In this document: in pieces, positions 55,358-64,000 of the stretch | Layout: each line of letters opens with the position of its first letter | How positions within the stretch are numbered: the stretch's first letter is position 1 | Assembly (NCBI RefSeq): GCF_000017165.1 | Contig: NC_009634.1 | Coordinates: 310,001 to 374,000 of the forward strand | From: Methanococcus vannielii SB | Lineage (GTDB): Archaea > AGJL01 > Methanococci > Methanococcales > Methanococcaceae | Direction: 5' to 3' | Length of the DNA stretch: 64,000 nt | Position numbers and translations under genes: made by a program | Notes under the pieces: generated by a model | What the model saw: only the letters and a program-made list of their open reading frames with translations | The model's database searches: none | What the model was told of the DNA's origin: nothing

Positions 55358-56239
55358 TTATATAATTACTACTTGTTTAGAGATTTTTTTTGCCTTTTCA
55401 ATGAAATTTATGGCGTTCATGTGTGGAAAAAGGTCGATAAAACACACGTCACAAGTAACATCCAGTTCTAAAAAATCTGAATGTATAATTTCAACTTTAT
55501 CAAACACATCATCACCAAAGTTTAATTTCAAATTATATATAACATCGTCTAACGCATTTTTGTTAATATCTGAAAAAATTACCTTTTCTGCACCTTTTTT
55601 TAATGCTGCCATTCCAAGAGTTCCAGAACCACAAAAACCATCGAGTACAACCTTTTCCTTCAAATTTAAACTGTCAACTTTTGCAATTTTCGGGTTAAAT
55701 AGCCTTGGAAATTCAATATGGACTTTTGACTGGTTTTTACATACCATTACACAGTTTGAAATGGATTTCAAGATAAATACATCACATCTAAAGTCATTTC
55801 CAGCTAATAGTTCGTTTACCTCGTTAGAATTGTCTGAAATTTCGAAATTATCTCTTGATTGTTTTGAAATAACGCCTTTAACTTCAGGTATTTTTATAAT
55901 TTCTTCTGCACATTTTCTTGAGACATTATTCATGATAATTAGTTCATTTTCTAAAAGCGATGGAAGGTATTTTAAAGGATAACCAATTTCAATAAGCGGA
56001 GTTCCTGCATCTTTTAAACAAATACTATCAGTATTTTTTTCAATTTCCCCAAAATCCATCATTACGTTTAAAATATCAATCATTACATCATCAATTTGGA
56101 CTTTTCCACATACACATTTTCTTTTTCGGTTGACTAATTCCAATTCGTTTAGTGGCTTATTTTTAAAAATTGGAGTATTGCAGTCATTACATGGCCTATA
56201 GTGGTTTAATTTTTCAATAACTTCTCTTCTTGATATCAC
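55358..56239 (-). CDS. SAM-dependent methyltransferase with N-terminal zinc-like Cys motifs
   Basis: A 293-residue archaeal methyltransferase. N-terminal CNDC (residues 18-21) and CVCG (38-41) may hold zinc; the C-terminal half is a Rossmann methyltransferase (VVLDGFCGSGTLGMAALKKGA, VIFSDINKNAL, FIDLFPHMNAI). The catalytic motif is not NPPY, so the base target is unclear; RNA or tRNA is likely. Eleven bases upstream of ksgA, so the two rRNA/RNA modification genes probably share an mRNA. Confidence 0.75.
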   Translation of the reverse strand: MISRREVIEKLNHYRPCNDCNTPIFKNKPLNELELVNRKRKCVCGKVQIDDVMIDILNVMMDFGEIEKNTDSICLKDAGTPLIEIGYPLKYLPSLLENELIIMNNVSRKCAEEIIKIPEVKGVISKQSRDNFEISDNSNEVNELLAGNDFRCDVFILKSISNCVMVCKNQSKVHIEFPRLFNPKIAKVDSLNLKEKVVLDGFCGSGTLGMAALKKGAEKVIFSDINKNALDDVIYNLKLNFGDDVFDKVEIIHSDFLELDVTCDVCFIDLFPHMNAINFIEKAKKISKQVVII

Positions 56240-56455
56240 TAAAACCCCCCCTATAAATCTCCTGAAAATAAATTTACGTAAAAATTTTACGTAGTAAAAA
56301 ATTTAGAATATAATAAATATAAAAATTAATGTATAAATAATAGCCATAATCGTTTTTAAAGTATCGAGTAGCTAAATTAAACTTAAATGGCAATATAGAA
56401 AAAATAGTAAAATAATTAAAATGTAAAAATAGTAAAAATAGTAAAAGTAGTTAAT
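56240..56455. other. Intergenic, AT-rich
   Basis: Promoter region of the methyltransferase-ksgA unit; simple TAGTAAAA runs; no other feature seen. Confidence 0.5.
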
Positions 56456-58456
56456 TTATCTTAAAAGATTAATTATATTTGACTCTATCTCCTCTTTCGA
56501 CCGTCCAGTAATGCTTGAAAGTCCCTCTGCAAATATATATGCATATTTTATTACATATTTTTTCTTTTGTTCTTCTTCTTTTTCACGCCTTACCCTTGAA
56601 ATATGTGTATCAAGCTCCCTTGCACATATCATTAATGATTGCCTTACTTCATTAAAAATTTCTTCGTTTTCTTCTGAGCCTGTTGCGATTGCTTGTTTTC
56701 CAGCAGATGTATAAGGGATATGTGTTGAAATGAGATTCACAAATATCGTTACAGGGGCATCTTCATCACTTCTAAGTCCATATCTTTTCCAATTTACACT
56801 TTTAACAGCGTTTGTAAGCCCGCAGCCTGATGTATCAAATAATAATGGTACGTGATTTGAAAATCTCATTATTTCCATTTTTTTGGAGTCTTCGCCACTT
56901 CTCCCGGCATTACCCCCATATGCAAGCCCAACTTCGACTGCAAATGGAATTCCACCTTTATATGTTTTTGGTTTTCGCGTAAGGGTTTTCAAAAATTCTG
57001 GAGTTAGTGTTTCAAGTGATTTTTCAATATTTTCTTCACCAATTGGCCTTAGTCCAATTGTGGATGGAGCCATAAAGTCCATATCCTGTAAAACATTTAC
57101 AATAATTTCTGAATCCGACCACGTCATTTCTCGGGGGGTTTTTTTCAATAGGTCTTTTATTGATTTTCGGTATTTTTCAAGCTCTTCTTCAGAAACCATT
57201 CCAAGGTCGGTAAGCGCTTTTACAAAATCTTCAGGCGATTTTGTAATTGTTTTTAGCTTTCGCCTAAATTCTTCAAGAAGCGATGCATTTAAATAATTTT
57301 TCTCTGCAAACTCCATGAAATTTTCAGGTTTTTTCTTAAAATGGTTCTTATTTTCTTTTAGCTGTTCGTCATCCAATTTTTGAATCAGGTATTCGACAAC
57401 CAGATACTTTAAACAGTACGTTTTAAGTTCAGATAATCCCTCAGGAAGGCCATTAATTAACATTTTTACGTCTTCTATTTCTTTTTTATCCAAATAGTGG
57501 CCATATATCTCAAAATATTTAGTAAAATTAAAATTCAGGTAACATCCAACAATGGTATCCCAAAAAACACTCTTTCGATAATTTTCTAAAAGTTTATCCC
57601 TTAAAACATAGTCTTCAAGATCCCTTATTCGTTTCATTGTAACTCTTGAAAGTTCACTATTTAGCATGCTTGAAATTCTTGAAGAATCCGTTTTTCTTGA
57701 AATATGGAGTAATTCATCAGTTGTTAATCCATAAGGGTGTGGTTTCATTACTTCCGGCCTTTCAGGAATTACAGTTACTGTTCTTTCAAATATTGTTGTT
57801 TCTTCAGGATCTATAAGGGTAATTTTGGCATGAGGTGTCGATAAACTTATCCTTCTAAGGTATTCGTACGGCCCTTGCTCTCTTCTATTATAGGTTACTT
57901 CCTTAAATTCACCTTCTACGCGTGTTCCCCTAAAATAGCCCTCCCTTATTTTATGGGCTACAATATCCCCTTCGTTTTTTTCAATGCTCATTTTAATTTC
58001 CATTTCATGGATTTTTCCAGTTCCAGTGGAAGTTGTAATTTTTAAAGGCCTTCCAGTAGTCATTTGGGAAAATAATAAAACTCCCGCTGCACCAATACCT
58101 TGCTGACCTCTTGACTGAACCAGCCTATGAAGCTTTGAACCTGCAAGCATCTTACCAAATACCTTTGAAACATATTCTGGAGGAATTCCTGGCCCATTAT
58201 CCTCAATTATAACTGTAAATGTTTCAGAACCTACTTTTTTAACTTCAACTAGAATTTCTGGCAATATTTCTGATTCTTCACATGCGTCCATGCTGTTTGT
58301 TACAAGTTCATGAACAATCGTGGTCATGCTTCTCAATCTTCCACTATAACCTAGCATGTGCTTATTTTTTCTGAAAAATTCAGAAATTGAGTGTTCTTTA
58401 AATTCATCAAATAAACTTTTTTCAGCTACTAAATTTTCAATATTTTCTTCAACCAT
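56456..58456 (-). CDS. top6B: DNA topoisomerase VI subunit B
   Basis: ATPase subunit of the archaeal type IIB topoisomerase, 666 residues. GHKL motifs: [12 protein letters not shown] (N box), EDNGPGIP (G1) and GQQGIGAAG (G2), then the H2TH-like insert and transducer domain. Works with Top6A to relax and decatenate DNA. GGTGAT five bases before the ATG at 58456; the longer frame from 58549 encodes a hydrophobic leader not found in the family. Confidence 0.95.
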   Translation of the reverse strand: MVEENIENLVAEKSLFDEFKEHSISEFFRKNKHMLGYSGRLRSMTTIVHELVTNSMDACEESEILPEILVEVKKVGSETFTVIIEDNGPGIPPEYVSKVFGKMLAGSKLHRLVQSRGQQGIGAAGVLLFSQMTTGRPLKITTSTGTGKIHEMEIKMSIEKNEGDIVAHKIREGYFRGTRVEGEFKEVTYNRREQGPYEYLRRISLSTPHAKITLIDPEETTIFERTVTVIPERPEVMKPHPYGLTTDELLHISRKTDSSRISSMLNSELSRVTMKRIRDLEDYVLRDKLLENYRKSVFWDTIVGCYLNFNFTKYFEIYGHYLDKKEIEDVKMLINGLPEGLSELKTYCLKYLVVEYLIQKLDDEQLKENKNHFKKKPENFMEFAEKNYLNASLLEEFRRKLKTITKSPEDFVKALTDLGMVSEEELEKYRKSIKDLLKKTPREMTWSDSEIIVNVLQDMDFMAPSTIGLRPIGEENIEKSLETLTPEFLKTLTRKPKTYKGGIPFAVEVGLAYGGNAGRSGEDSKKMEIMRFSNHVPLLFDTSGCGLTNAVKSVNWKRYGLRSDEDAPVTIFVNLISTHIPYTSAGKQAIATGSEENEEIFNEVRQSLMICARELDTHISRVRREKEEEQKKKYVIKYAYIFAEGLSSITGRSKEEIESNIINLLR

Positions 58457-58728
58457 TAAAATCACCACAGCCAAAATATAAACTGGATAAAATAAAACTA
58501 TATGAGTAATAATGAATGGTAAAACACAAAAATCAAAGTTTTTTACCAAGTAGATAAGAATATCCTTCTTAATTATTAGAGGCCAGGTATATATTGTTAT
58601 TGATGTTATTATTGAGGTAATTACTGACAGTTAATAACTTATTTAAATAATATTAAAGTACTAAAAAATTAATTGAATTCTCATGCTTTTTAAAAACATC
58701 AAGATAATAGTAAACTAAGGCGGTTAAA

Positions 58729-59493
58729 ATGAATTACCTATTAATTTCTTCAAAAAAAGACCCTGCAAGTCAAAACATTAAACGGCATTTGGAAAATTAT
58801 GGATATTTCGTTCATGAACTTGAAAAAAAGTCGAACACATCCAAAAAATCCGATTTTCACGATTCTAGCCTTTATGTATTTTTATCAAAACATAGAAGTG
58901 AAAGTAAAAAACCGACTTTAACAGTCCATACTCCGGGAAATTTAACAAAAGATAATTCACATGGCGGAAATCCTGAAGAAATATGCCATTGTAATCCAGT
59001 ATTTAATACATTACTCTTACAAAACATTGATAAATATAATTCAATGGAAGAATACCAAGAATTAGGCTTTGAGGTCAGTTTTGAGGTACTACACCATGGG
59101 CCAACAGATTTAAATGCACCATCCGCATTTGTTGAGATCGGAAGCAGTGAAATGCAGTGGCAGATAAATGACGCAGCAGAAATAATTACAAACGCACTGA
59201 TTGATACTATAAATGCAATTAGTTACGGAGATTTTGAAGAAAAAGAAAAGATAATTGGCCTTGGTGGAGGCCATTACTCCCCAAAATTTACAAAACTTGC
59301 ATTAAAAAATGAATATCATGTTGGTTATTTAACGCCAAAACATGCAAAACTTTCTGAAAATATTTTAAATCAACTAATAACCAAACAATCTTTTGATTTT
59401 GTTACAATAGATTGGAAGGGACTTTACGGAGAAGATAAAAAAATATATATAGAATTCTTTGAAAAATTTGAAATTCCTTGGAAAAGAGTTTAA
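58729..59493 (+). CDS. dtdA: D-aminoacyl-tRNA deacylase
   Basis: Archaeal DtdA (GEK1 type) frees tRNA from D-amino acids; 254 residues. Family motifs FLSKHRSESKKPTLTVHTPGN, HHGPTDLNAPSAFVEIGS and IGLGGGHYSPKF contain the zinc and catalytic residues. AGGCGG before the ATG. Single gene. Confidence 0.93.
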   Translation: MNYLLISSKKDPASQNIKRHLENYGYFVHELEKKSNTSKKSDFHDSSLYVFLSKHRSESKKPTLTVHTPGNLTKDNSHGGNPEEICHCNPVFNTLLLQNIDKYNSMEEYQELGFEVSFEVLHHGPTDLNAPSAFVEIGSSEMQWQINDAAEIITNALIDTINAISYGDFEEKEKIIGLGGGHYSPKFTKLALKNEYHVGYLTPKHAKLSENILNQLITKQSFDFVTIDWKGLYGEDKKIYIEFFEKFEIPWKRV

Positions 59494-59650
59494 AAATACA
59501 ATTAATACATTAATCTCTTAAAAAATCATTATTGAATATGTTTAATCTTAAAAACTTAGAGTTTTAAAATTAAAGTTTTAAAAAACTCAAACAATTAAAA
59601 ATTAATAGTATTAAAAATTATATATTTAATAGTTTAATTTAGGTATGATC

Positions 59651-60418
59651 ATGAGAGAAATACTTGAAAAGTTTAAAAATGGATTAATAAGTTTTGAAGA
59701 AGCTGAAACAAAACTAAAATTGAATTATTTTGATGAAGTTGAAGATTTCTGTAAAATTGATACAAACAGAAAACTTAGAACTGGAATTCCAGAAGTAGTT
59801 TATGCGGAAGGAAAACGTTTAGAAGATGTTGTAAAAATACTAAAAAAATTAGCTGTTAAAAATGGAACGGCACTTGCAACACGAATAAAAGATATTGAAG
59901 AACTTAAAAAATATTTTGAAGACGATACAGAACTGATTTTGGAAATAAATGAACTTGGAAGAACTGCTACGTTAAGACTTCCAAATTATACTATTAACAA
60001 AACAGAGAAAATTGGCATACTTGCAGCAGGAACTTCTGATATACCGGTTGCAGAAGAAGCATTTGAATCTGCAAAATTAATAGGGTGTGAAGTAATAAAA
60101 AATTATGATGTAGGAATTGCCGGAATTCACAGGCTTTTTAACCCCATTAAAAAAATGATTGAAGAAGACGTATGTTGTATTATTGTTGTTGCAGGTATGG
60201 AAGGGGCACTTCCCTCAGTTGTATCGTCACTTGTAGATATACCCGTAATTGGAGTTCCAACTTCGGTTGGATACGGATTTAAAATGACACCATTATTTAC
60301 GATGCTTCATTCTTGTAGTCCAGGTCTTGTTGTAGTAAATATGGATAACGGGTTTGGAGCAGGCGTTTTTGCAGGACTTATTGCATCAAATATATCCAAA
60401 AGAATAAAAAAGGGGTAA
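59651..60418 (+). CDS. larB: LarB-like PurE-family protein (core copy)
   Basis: A 255-residue LarB homologue, probably the native enzyme for nickel-pincer cofactor synthesis: KIDTNRKLRTGIPEVVYAEGKR, GILAAGTSDIPVAEEAFESA, GIAGIHRLFN, AGMEGALPSVVSSLVDIPVIGVP. About half identical by eye to the island copy at 19413. AGGT six bases before the ATG at 59651. The next gene follows after one base. Confidence 0.85.
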   Translation: MREILEKFKNGLISFEEAETKLKLNYFDEVEDFCKIDTNRKLRTGIPEVVYAEGKRLEDVVKILKKLAVKNGTALATRIKDIEELKKYFEDDTELILEINELGRTATLRLPNYTINKTEKIGILAAGTSDIPVAEEAFESAKLIGCEVIKNYDVGIAGIHRLFNPIKKMIEEDVCCIIVVAGMEGALPSVVSSLVDIPVIGVPTSVGYGFKMTPLFTMLHSCSPGLVVVNMDNGFGAGVFAGLIASNISKRIKKG

Positions 60419-60419
60419 A

Positions 60420-61922
60420 ATGGATATCATTGAAGGAAAATTCGTGAAAATGGGATCTGATTATAATGAAATTTTTGATGGACTCCCAAATAATTTTTTA
60501 GGTTATATCCGGGTTTCTATGAAAATTAACGGGGGCTTCAAAGAAGGATACTTATTTTTAAAAGATAAAAAGATTATCGGAGGGTATTCTAACTTTGAAG
60601 AAGAGCTTTTTGGAAATTCTGCAATTATAAAAACCCAAGAAATAGCTAAAAAGAGTTCCATTATTGATATTTTTTTATATACTGAACAGATGTTAAATAT
60701 GATGGAAAATACTAATAATAAGGTGTTTTCCACGGTAAAAAATTCTGAAAAAGTAGAACCAAGTAAAAATGTCAATTTAAAAACTCCAAATTCTGTAAAA
60801 ATTTCAATTCCTGAAGGAAATCCCATAAAACTTGGAATTTACGAAAACTACGAAGACTATTTTAAAAAATACTCCATTCTTGAAATTTTTAAAAAGGTTG
60901 AAGGAGGATATTTAAGAGGATATATTGCATATAATGGAAAAATTCCTGTTTGTGCCATATATGTATCTCAAAATAGTATCAAATTTGGAAATTCTGCAAT
61001 GTTTGAATTTAAAAAAATGATTGATGAAAATGAAGACCTTGTTTTTGATGTTTACGAATACAGTAAATCAAAAATAGATTATTTTATTGAATCATATCCT
61101 GAATCAGAAGTCTTTTTTGATAACGTAAAAAATTTTGAAACGGTAAAATCTACATTAAAAGTAGAAAATCAAAATGAAAGTACTGAAAAGAATTTAGATA
61201 ATTTAAACTCTTTTGAAAAACCTAAAATTGAAGAAGAAAGTATTTCGAGAGACGAATTAATGAAAAAACTTGGAATAAAGACTGTAAATGATGAAATGAT
61301 TGAAAATTTACTTGAAGATATATTTGAACCAACTAAAATTGAATTAGAATCTATTAAAGCGGAATTATTAGAAAAAATAACCGAATATCTTAAAAATAAT
61401 AATGAAATTTCAGAATTTAACGTTAAATTGGCCATAACGTATGATAAGGAGTTTAATGCAGATTGTAATGTTTATGCTACTTTAAAATATGATTCTAAAA
61501 ATTTAGAATCAAAATTAAATCCTGATATCCTAAAATTAGAAATTAAAAATATATTTAATAATTACGTAATTGATATTAATCCCGATCTAACCATAAATAC
61601 TAAGTTAGAAAATAATGCGTCCATTGAAAAAAGTGTTGAAGACCTTGAAAATATTATTAATGGCGAAATATCCGGATATCTTAAAAATTCTAGCGAAGTA
61701 TCTGAATTTGAAGTTTATTTAAAAATAAAGAATGAAGATGGATATGTTGCCAATTGTTCAATAACAATAGTTCCTGCAAAAATGTTTGGAATTATTAAAA
61801 GCAATCCGGATATTGAAAAAATTAAAAAATATGTTTTTGAAATAATAAATACATATAATATTAAAATCGATTTTTTAAATGTTAAAGTAGATAAGATTAC
61901 AACCTCAATTAAGAACAAATAA
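60420..61922 (+). CDS. DUF2226-like hypothetical protein
   Basis: A 500-residue protein. Two similar N-terminal domains (residues 1-90, beginning GLPNNFLGYIRVS..GGYL, and about 130-230 with ..GGYLRGYIAYNGKIPVCAIYVS) are followed by a charged linker and two helical/beta repeats (about 320-400 and 405-495; both contain NNxEISEFNVKL or NSSEVSEFEVYL). I think the front is DUF2226. Neither function nor partner is known; it lies right after larB and before a roadblock-like protein. Confidence 0.65.
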   Translation: MDIIEGKFVKMGSDYNEIFDGLPNNFLGYIRVSMKINGGFKEGYLFLKDKKIIGGYSNFEEELFGNSAIIKTQEIAKKSSIIDIFLYTEQMLNMMENTNNKVFSTVKNSEKVEPSKNVNLKTPNSVKISIPEGNPIKLGIYENYEDYFKKYSILEIFKKVEGGYLRGYIAYNGKIPVCAIYVSQNSIKFGNSAMFEFKKMIDENEDLVFDVYEYSKSKIDYFIESYPESEVFFDNVKNFETVKSTLKVENQNESTEKNLDNLNSFEKPKIEEESISRDELMKKLGIKTVNDEMIENLLEDIFEPTKIELESIKAELLEKITEYLKNNNEISEFNVKLAITYDKEFNADCNVYATLKYDSKNLESKLNPDILKLEIKNIFNNYVIDINPDLTINTKLENNASIEKSVEDLENIINGEISGYLKNSSEVSEFEVYLKIKNEDGYVANCSITIVPAKMFGIIKSNPDIEKIKKYVFEIINTYNIKIDFLNVKVDKITTSIKNK

Positions 61923-62035
61923 AAATAGTTAAATATGTCTTGGATGTAAAAAACTATTAGATTCAGTATTTCTTTATTGTTTATTACATTTGTTGCATTT
62001 AAAATTTATTAAATACCATTTTAGGGGGGAAATTT

Positions 62036-62557
62036 ATGGAAAACCTTACATTGTTTACCGTATCTCTTGGTGCAGGGTTTTTAAGTTCATATTATACTCT
62101 TTTAAAATTAAAAAAGGATAAAAAAAATCTAGAAGTTAAAGAGCATGCAGAACTTGAACTTGAAGTAATAGCCGGACTTCAAAAGTTAAAAACACGTGCA
62201 ATCTCAGAAAATCCTAAAAAAGCATCTGATAGGTATGACCTTTTAGAAATTGCTCTTTATCATGATATTTTAGATATCACAGTTGTTAACGAAGAAGGTT
62301 TACCTATTGTATCAACATTAATGGATCCTGACGATGTGTCTGGCCAATACAGTGGAATTTTTCAAACAATAAATAAAGTCATCGGAAACGTTTCAAAAGC
62401 AAGTGTAAAATCTGGCGATGAATACATATATATATCAACAATTGAGAAGAATGAAATGCCTTTCTATATTATTGCAAACTCAAATATTGAAATGAGTCCA
62501 ATGGAAGAAAAAGAACTTCAGTCAAAAGTTTTAGGAATTCTTGACCAGTATCTTTAA
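62036..62557 (+). CDS. Membrane-anchored roadblock/LC7-like protein
   Basis: A 173-residue protein. A short hydrophobic N-terminus (LFTVSLGAGFLSSYYTLLKL) is followed by a helix, then a roadblock-like alpha/beta domain (DILDITVVNEEGLPIVSTLMDP...IFQTINKVIGNV...IYISTIEKNEMPFYIIANSN). Roadblock proteins often regulate small GTPases. GGGGGGAAA-type site before the ATG. Confidence 0.6.
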   Translation: MENLTLFTVSLGAGFLSSYYTLLKLKKDKKNLEVKEHAELELEVIAGLQKLKTRAISENPKKASDRYDLLEIALYHDILDITVVNEEGLPIVSTLMDPDDVSGQYSGIFQTINKVIGNVSKASVKSGDEYIYISTIEKNEMPFYIIANSNIEMSPMEEKELQSKVLGILDQYL

Positions 62558-62562
62558 AATTT

Positions 62563-62629
62563 AGGCAAATGATGATGTTATCCCCGGCTGAGATTTGTGA
62601 TGAGCCATTATTATGATCTGCTGATGCCT
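62563..62629 (+). ncRNA. C/D box sRNA guiding 23S rRNA 2'-O-methylation
   Basis: All elements of an archaeal C/D sRNA in order: terminal stem GGCA (62564-62567) with TGCC (62625-62628), C box ATGATGA (62569-62575), 12-base guide TGTTATCCCCGG (62576-62587), D' box CTGA (62588-62591), five-base spacer, C' box GTGATGA (62597-62603), second guide (62604-62620), D box CTGA (62621-62624), then a T6 run. The D' guide is perfectly complementary to CCGGGGAUAACA, the universally conserved peptidyl-transferase loop of 23S rRNA. By the N+5 rule the target is the G equivalent to E. coli G2446. The target of the second guide was not recognised. It is read just after the roadblock-like gene. Confidence 0.88.
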
Positions 62630-62670
62630 ATTTTTTATTAAAAATTTTTATTTTTATGTTTTCTATTTTT

Positions 62671-62871
62671 TTATTCGTCTTCATCAAAAATAAAAAGCTC
62701 ATCTATTGTCGAATTTAGAGTTTTTGCAATTAAATACGCAAGTTTAAGTGAAGGGTTATATTTTCCTTTTTCAAGAAAATTTATCGTTTCTCGTCTTACA
62801 CCAACCTTTTTTCCCAATTCCTCCTGTGTAATATTGTATTTTGCCCTAAATTCTTTTATTCTTGTTTTCAT
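62671..62871 (-). CDS. Small XRE-type helix-turn-helix regulator
   Basis: A 66-residue single-domain regulator: [47 protein letters not shown] (landmarks) with an acidic tail. It overlaps the upstream membrane gene by four bases (ATGA). XRE plus DUF2178-type membrane protein is a common two-gene unit in bacteria and archaea. Confidence 0.9.
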   Translation of the reverse strand: MKTRIKEFRAKYNITQEELGKKVGVRRETINFLEKGKYNPSLKLAYLIAKTLNSTIDELFIFDEDE

Positions 62872-63254
62872 TCAATATCGCCCATTTTTTTAAAGTAAGT
62901 TTGAAAAAGTAGCGCACTAATAATCATTACAAAATAAATCAGTCCAATTACTTGTTGAATAGTTATTTCAAGCCATTTGAAGTAATCTATCCAAAATATC
63001 AGGGTTATTATTAAAAATGTTGTAACCCATGAATAGGCAAGTCCCGCATTTGCAGTTTTTCGTATTCTTTCATCTTTTGAAGGAATTTCGCGATATTTTA
63101 TGTGGTAATACAAATTATATACTACCAAAATAGCTCCCAAATTTATAAGAACTATTGTTATCAGTTTATCAATTTCAAACATGTATTCGAGAAATATTCC
63201 AAAAAGCATTGTTAAAAATCCCAAAATCAACCTAGTTTTATATTTACTTTCCAT
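62868..63254 (-). CDS. DUF2178-like membrane protein
   Basis: A 128-residue protein with four membrane spans in two pairs and a basic cytoplasmic loop ([19 protein letters not shown], with the family's DER motif) between spans 2 and 3. AGGTGAT sets the ATG at 63254. Paired with the XRE regulator; function unknown. Confidence 0.82.
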   Translation of the reverse strand: MESKYKTRLILGFLTMLFGIFLEYMFEIDKLITIVLINLGAILVVYNLYYHIKYREIPSKDERIRKTANAGLAYSWVTTFLIITLIFWIDYFKWLEITIQQVIGLIYFVMIISALLFQTYFKKMGDIE

Positions 63255-63263
63255 AAATATCAC

Positions 63264-63487
63264 CTAAAGTTCAGATTTTTTAAAACGATTATTTTGAAGC
63301 CTTTTTTAAATGTTTAAATATTTATTTTATCAGAGTATCTGTTAATTAGTTTAAACATTATATTAATTATTTCTAACATAATGTTAGATATTAATAACAT
63401 AAAACTATATAAAACTTACTAAAAATTTAATATAAATAAAAAAATTTAAAAGTAAAAAATAAAGAATAAAAAATTTAAAAAAAAGGA
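63264..63487. other. Intergenic, AT-rich
   Basis: Promoter region with simple AT repeats; nothing else recognised. Confidence 0.45.
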
Positions 63488-63631
63488 TTATTTTTCTAAT
63501 TTTTTAAATGCATCTTCTACCTTAATTTCAATGTACGAATTTTTGGTCAGGCATGTAGGACATGGATTTGGCCAATTTTTTCCATAATGGATGTCTTTAC
63601 ATACCTTACATTCAAAAAACTTTTTATCCAT
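63488..63631 (-). CDS. Rubredoxin-like small metal-binding protein
   Basis: A 47-residue protein starting MDKKFFECKVCKDIHYGKNWPNPCPTC, too short for common cut-offs. CxxC and CPxC knuckles 16 residues apart make a rubredoxin-type iron or zinc site. GGGGGA before the ATG. It lies 14 bases after a cupredoxin-like gene on the same strand, which suggests a small redox unit. Confidence 0.75.
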   Translation of the reverse strand: MDKKFFECKVCKDIHYGKNWPNPCPTCLTKNSYIEIKVEDAFKKLEK

Positions 63632-63645
63632 ATTTTCCCCCATAA

Positions 63646-64000
63646 TCAGTCCACTATAAAAATTGTTCCCTTAACATACTGGTGAGGCTTTGAATGATAA
63701 TTATATACTCCTACATCATAGAAGGTATATTCAAAAGATACGCCCTTTGAAAGAAGTCCTGAATCAAAAATGCCTTCATCAGAGGTTACAGAGTGTCTTA
63801 CACTGTCTTTTTGTAGCCACCTTACATTAGTGCCTTTTTTTAAAGTAATATTGTCAGGATTATATGAGAAATTTTCAATTAAAATAAAAGCACTGGTATT
63901 TATTATGCTATCACAGGGACTTTCATTTGTTTCATTCAATTCAAGCACCCCTAAAAATACAAGTGCCAAAACTACTGAAAATAAAAGTATATATTTTTCC
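63646..64000 (-). CDS. Cupredoxin-like secreted protein, 5' end outside the window
   Basis: The frame is open through the window edge and reads EKYILLFSVVLALVFLG, a signal peptide, before the TTG at 63969; the true start is outside. The mature part is a plastocyanin-like domain (PDNITLKKGTNVRWLQKDSVRHSVTSDEG...GVYNYHSKPHQYVKGTIFIV). The first copper His is present (RHSV), but the loop normally C-x(2-4)-H-x(3-4)-M reads YHSKPHQYV, so the copper Cys and Met are missing. It may bind another metal or none. Confidence 0.8.
   Translation of the reverse strand, partial: EKYILLFSVVLALVFLGVLELNETNESPCDSIINTSAFILIENFSYNPDNITLKKGTNVRWLQKDSVRHSVTSDEGIFDSGLLSKGVSFEYTFYDVGVYNYHSKPHQYVKGTIFIVD

Noticed and set aside
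1-64000. CRISPR array
   Set aside because: The repeats seen are too long, too degenerate or too irregularly spaced. No cas genes are present.

Overview
This window looks like the chromosome of a mesophilic methanogen of the genus Methanococcus (close to M. maripaludis; species not resolved). The basis is the very AT-rich core sequence, ribosome binding sites of the GGTGAT type, archaeal TATA boxes (TTTATATA, GTATATATAC), and an all-archaeal gene set: CODH/acetyl-CoA synthase operon, topoisomerase VI B, KEOPS Cgi121, D-aminoacyl-tRNA deacylase, archaeal DNA ligase and a C/D box sRNA.

Positions 1 to about 21,000 are an accessory region. It is richer in CG dinucleotides than the core. It holds the 3' part of a type I restriction gene (hsdR), an EVE-domain protein, a mobile-element-type MCM helicase broken by a one-base frameshift, and then a stretch of about 6.5 kb (6.6-13.1 kb) with almost no genes. 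That gene-poor stretch carries the most striking feature of the window: two homologous regions (about 7444-7910 and 9733-10238) whose sequences differ by compensating changes in at least five helices. I read them as two copies of a large structured noncoding RNA on the minus strand, each with a GTATATATAC TATA box upstream. Dispersed ~100-bp repeats, several other perfect hairpins and a helical-turn-spaced GTGTA array lie nearby, which suggests the replication or maintenance region of an integrated element.

Positions 13.1-20.2 kb are a TetR-controlled metabolic island: TetR regulator, small Cys-rich membrane protein, alpha/beta hydrolase, two Fe-S aldo/keto reductases, cupin, a LarC1-only protein, a Fe-S-type flavodoxin reductase and a LarB paralogue. 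Related inverted repeats (TTGACT-N4-AGTCAA type) sit at the starts of three transcription units. The island ends near two oppositely oriented tRNA-Ser fragments (20.6-20.9 kb), the likely attachment scar.

From 21.4 kb on the sequence is ordinary core genome. 21.4-30.2 kb holds surface and membrane proteins (BspA-type repeats, two secreted paralogues, one apparently starting at AUA, CDF transporter, leaderless TetR, solute-binding lipoprotein, TPR lipoprotein). 30.5-37.1 kb is housekeeping (cobA, cgi121, hisD, lig, purB). 37.1-43.4 kb has a MarR/RND unit and an unusual oxyanion-binding protein/Fe-S membrane protein/permease operon. 43.7-54.5 kb is the carbon-fixation block: a DUF166 gene with cooC, a small cooT, a CooF-like ferredoxin, cdhE-cdhD-cooC2-cdhC-cdhB-cdhA and a second DUF166-ferredoxin fusion. 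54.5-64 kb has ksgA, a methyltransferase, top6B, dtdA, a second larB, a DUF2226-like/roadblock-like pair, a C/D box sRNA whose guide matches the peptidyl-transferase loop of 23S rRNA, and small redox proteins.
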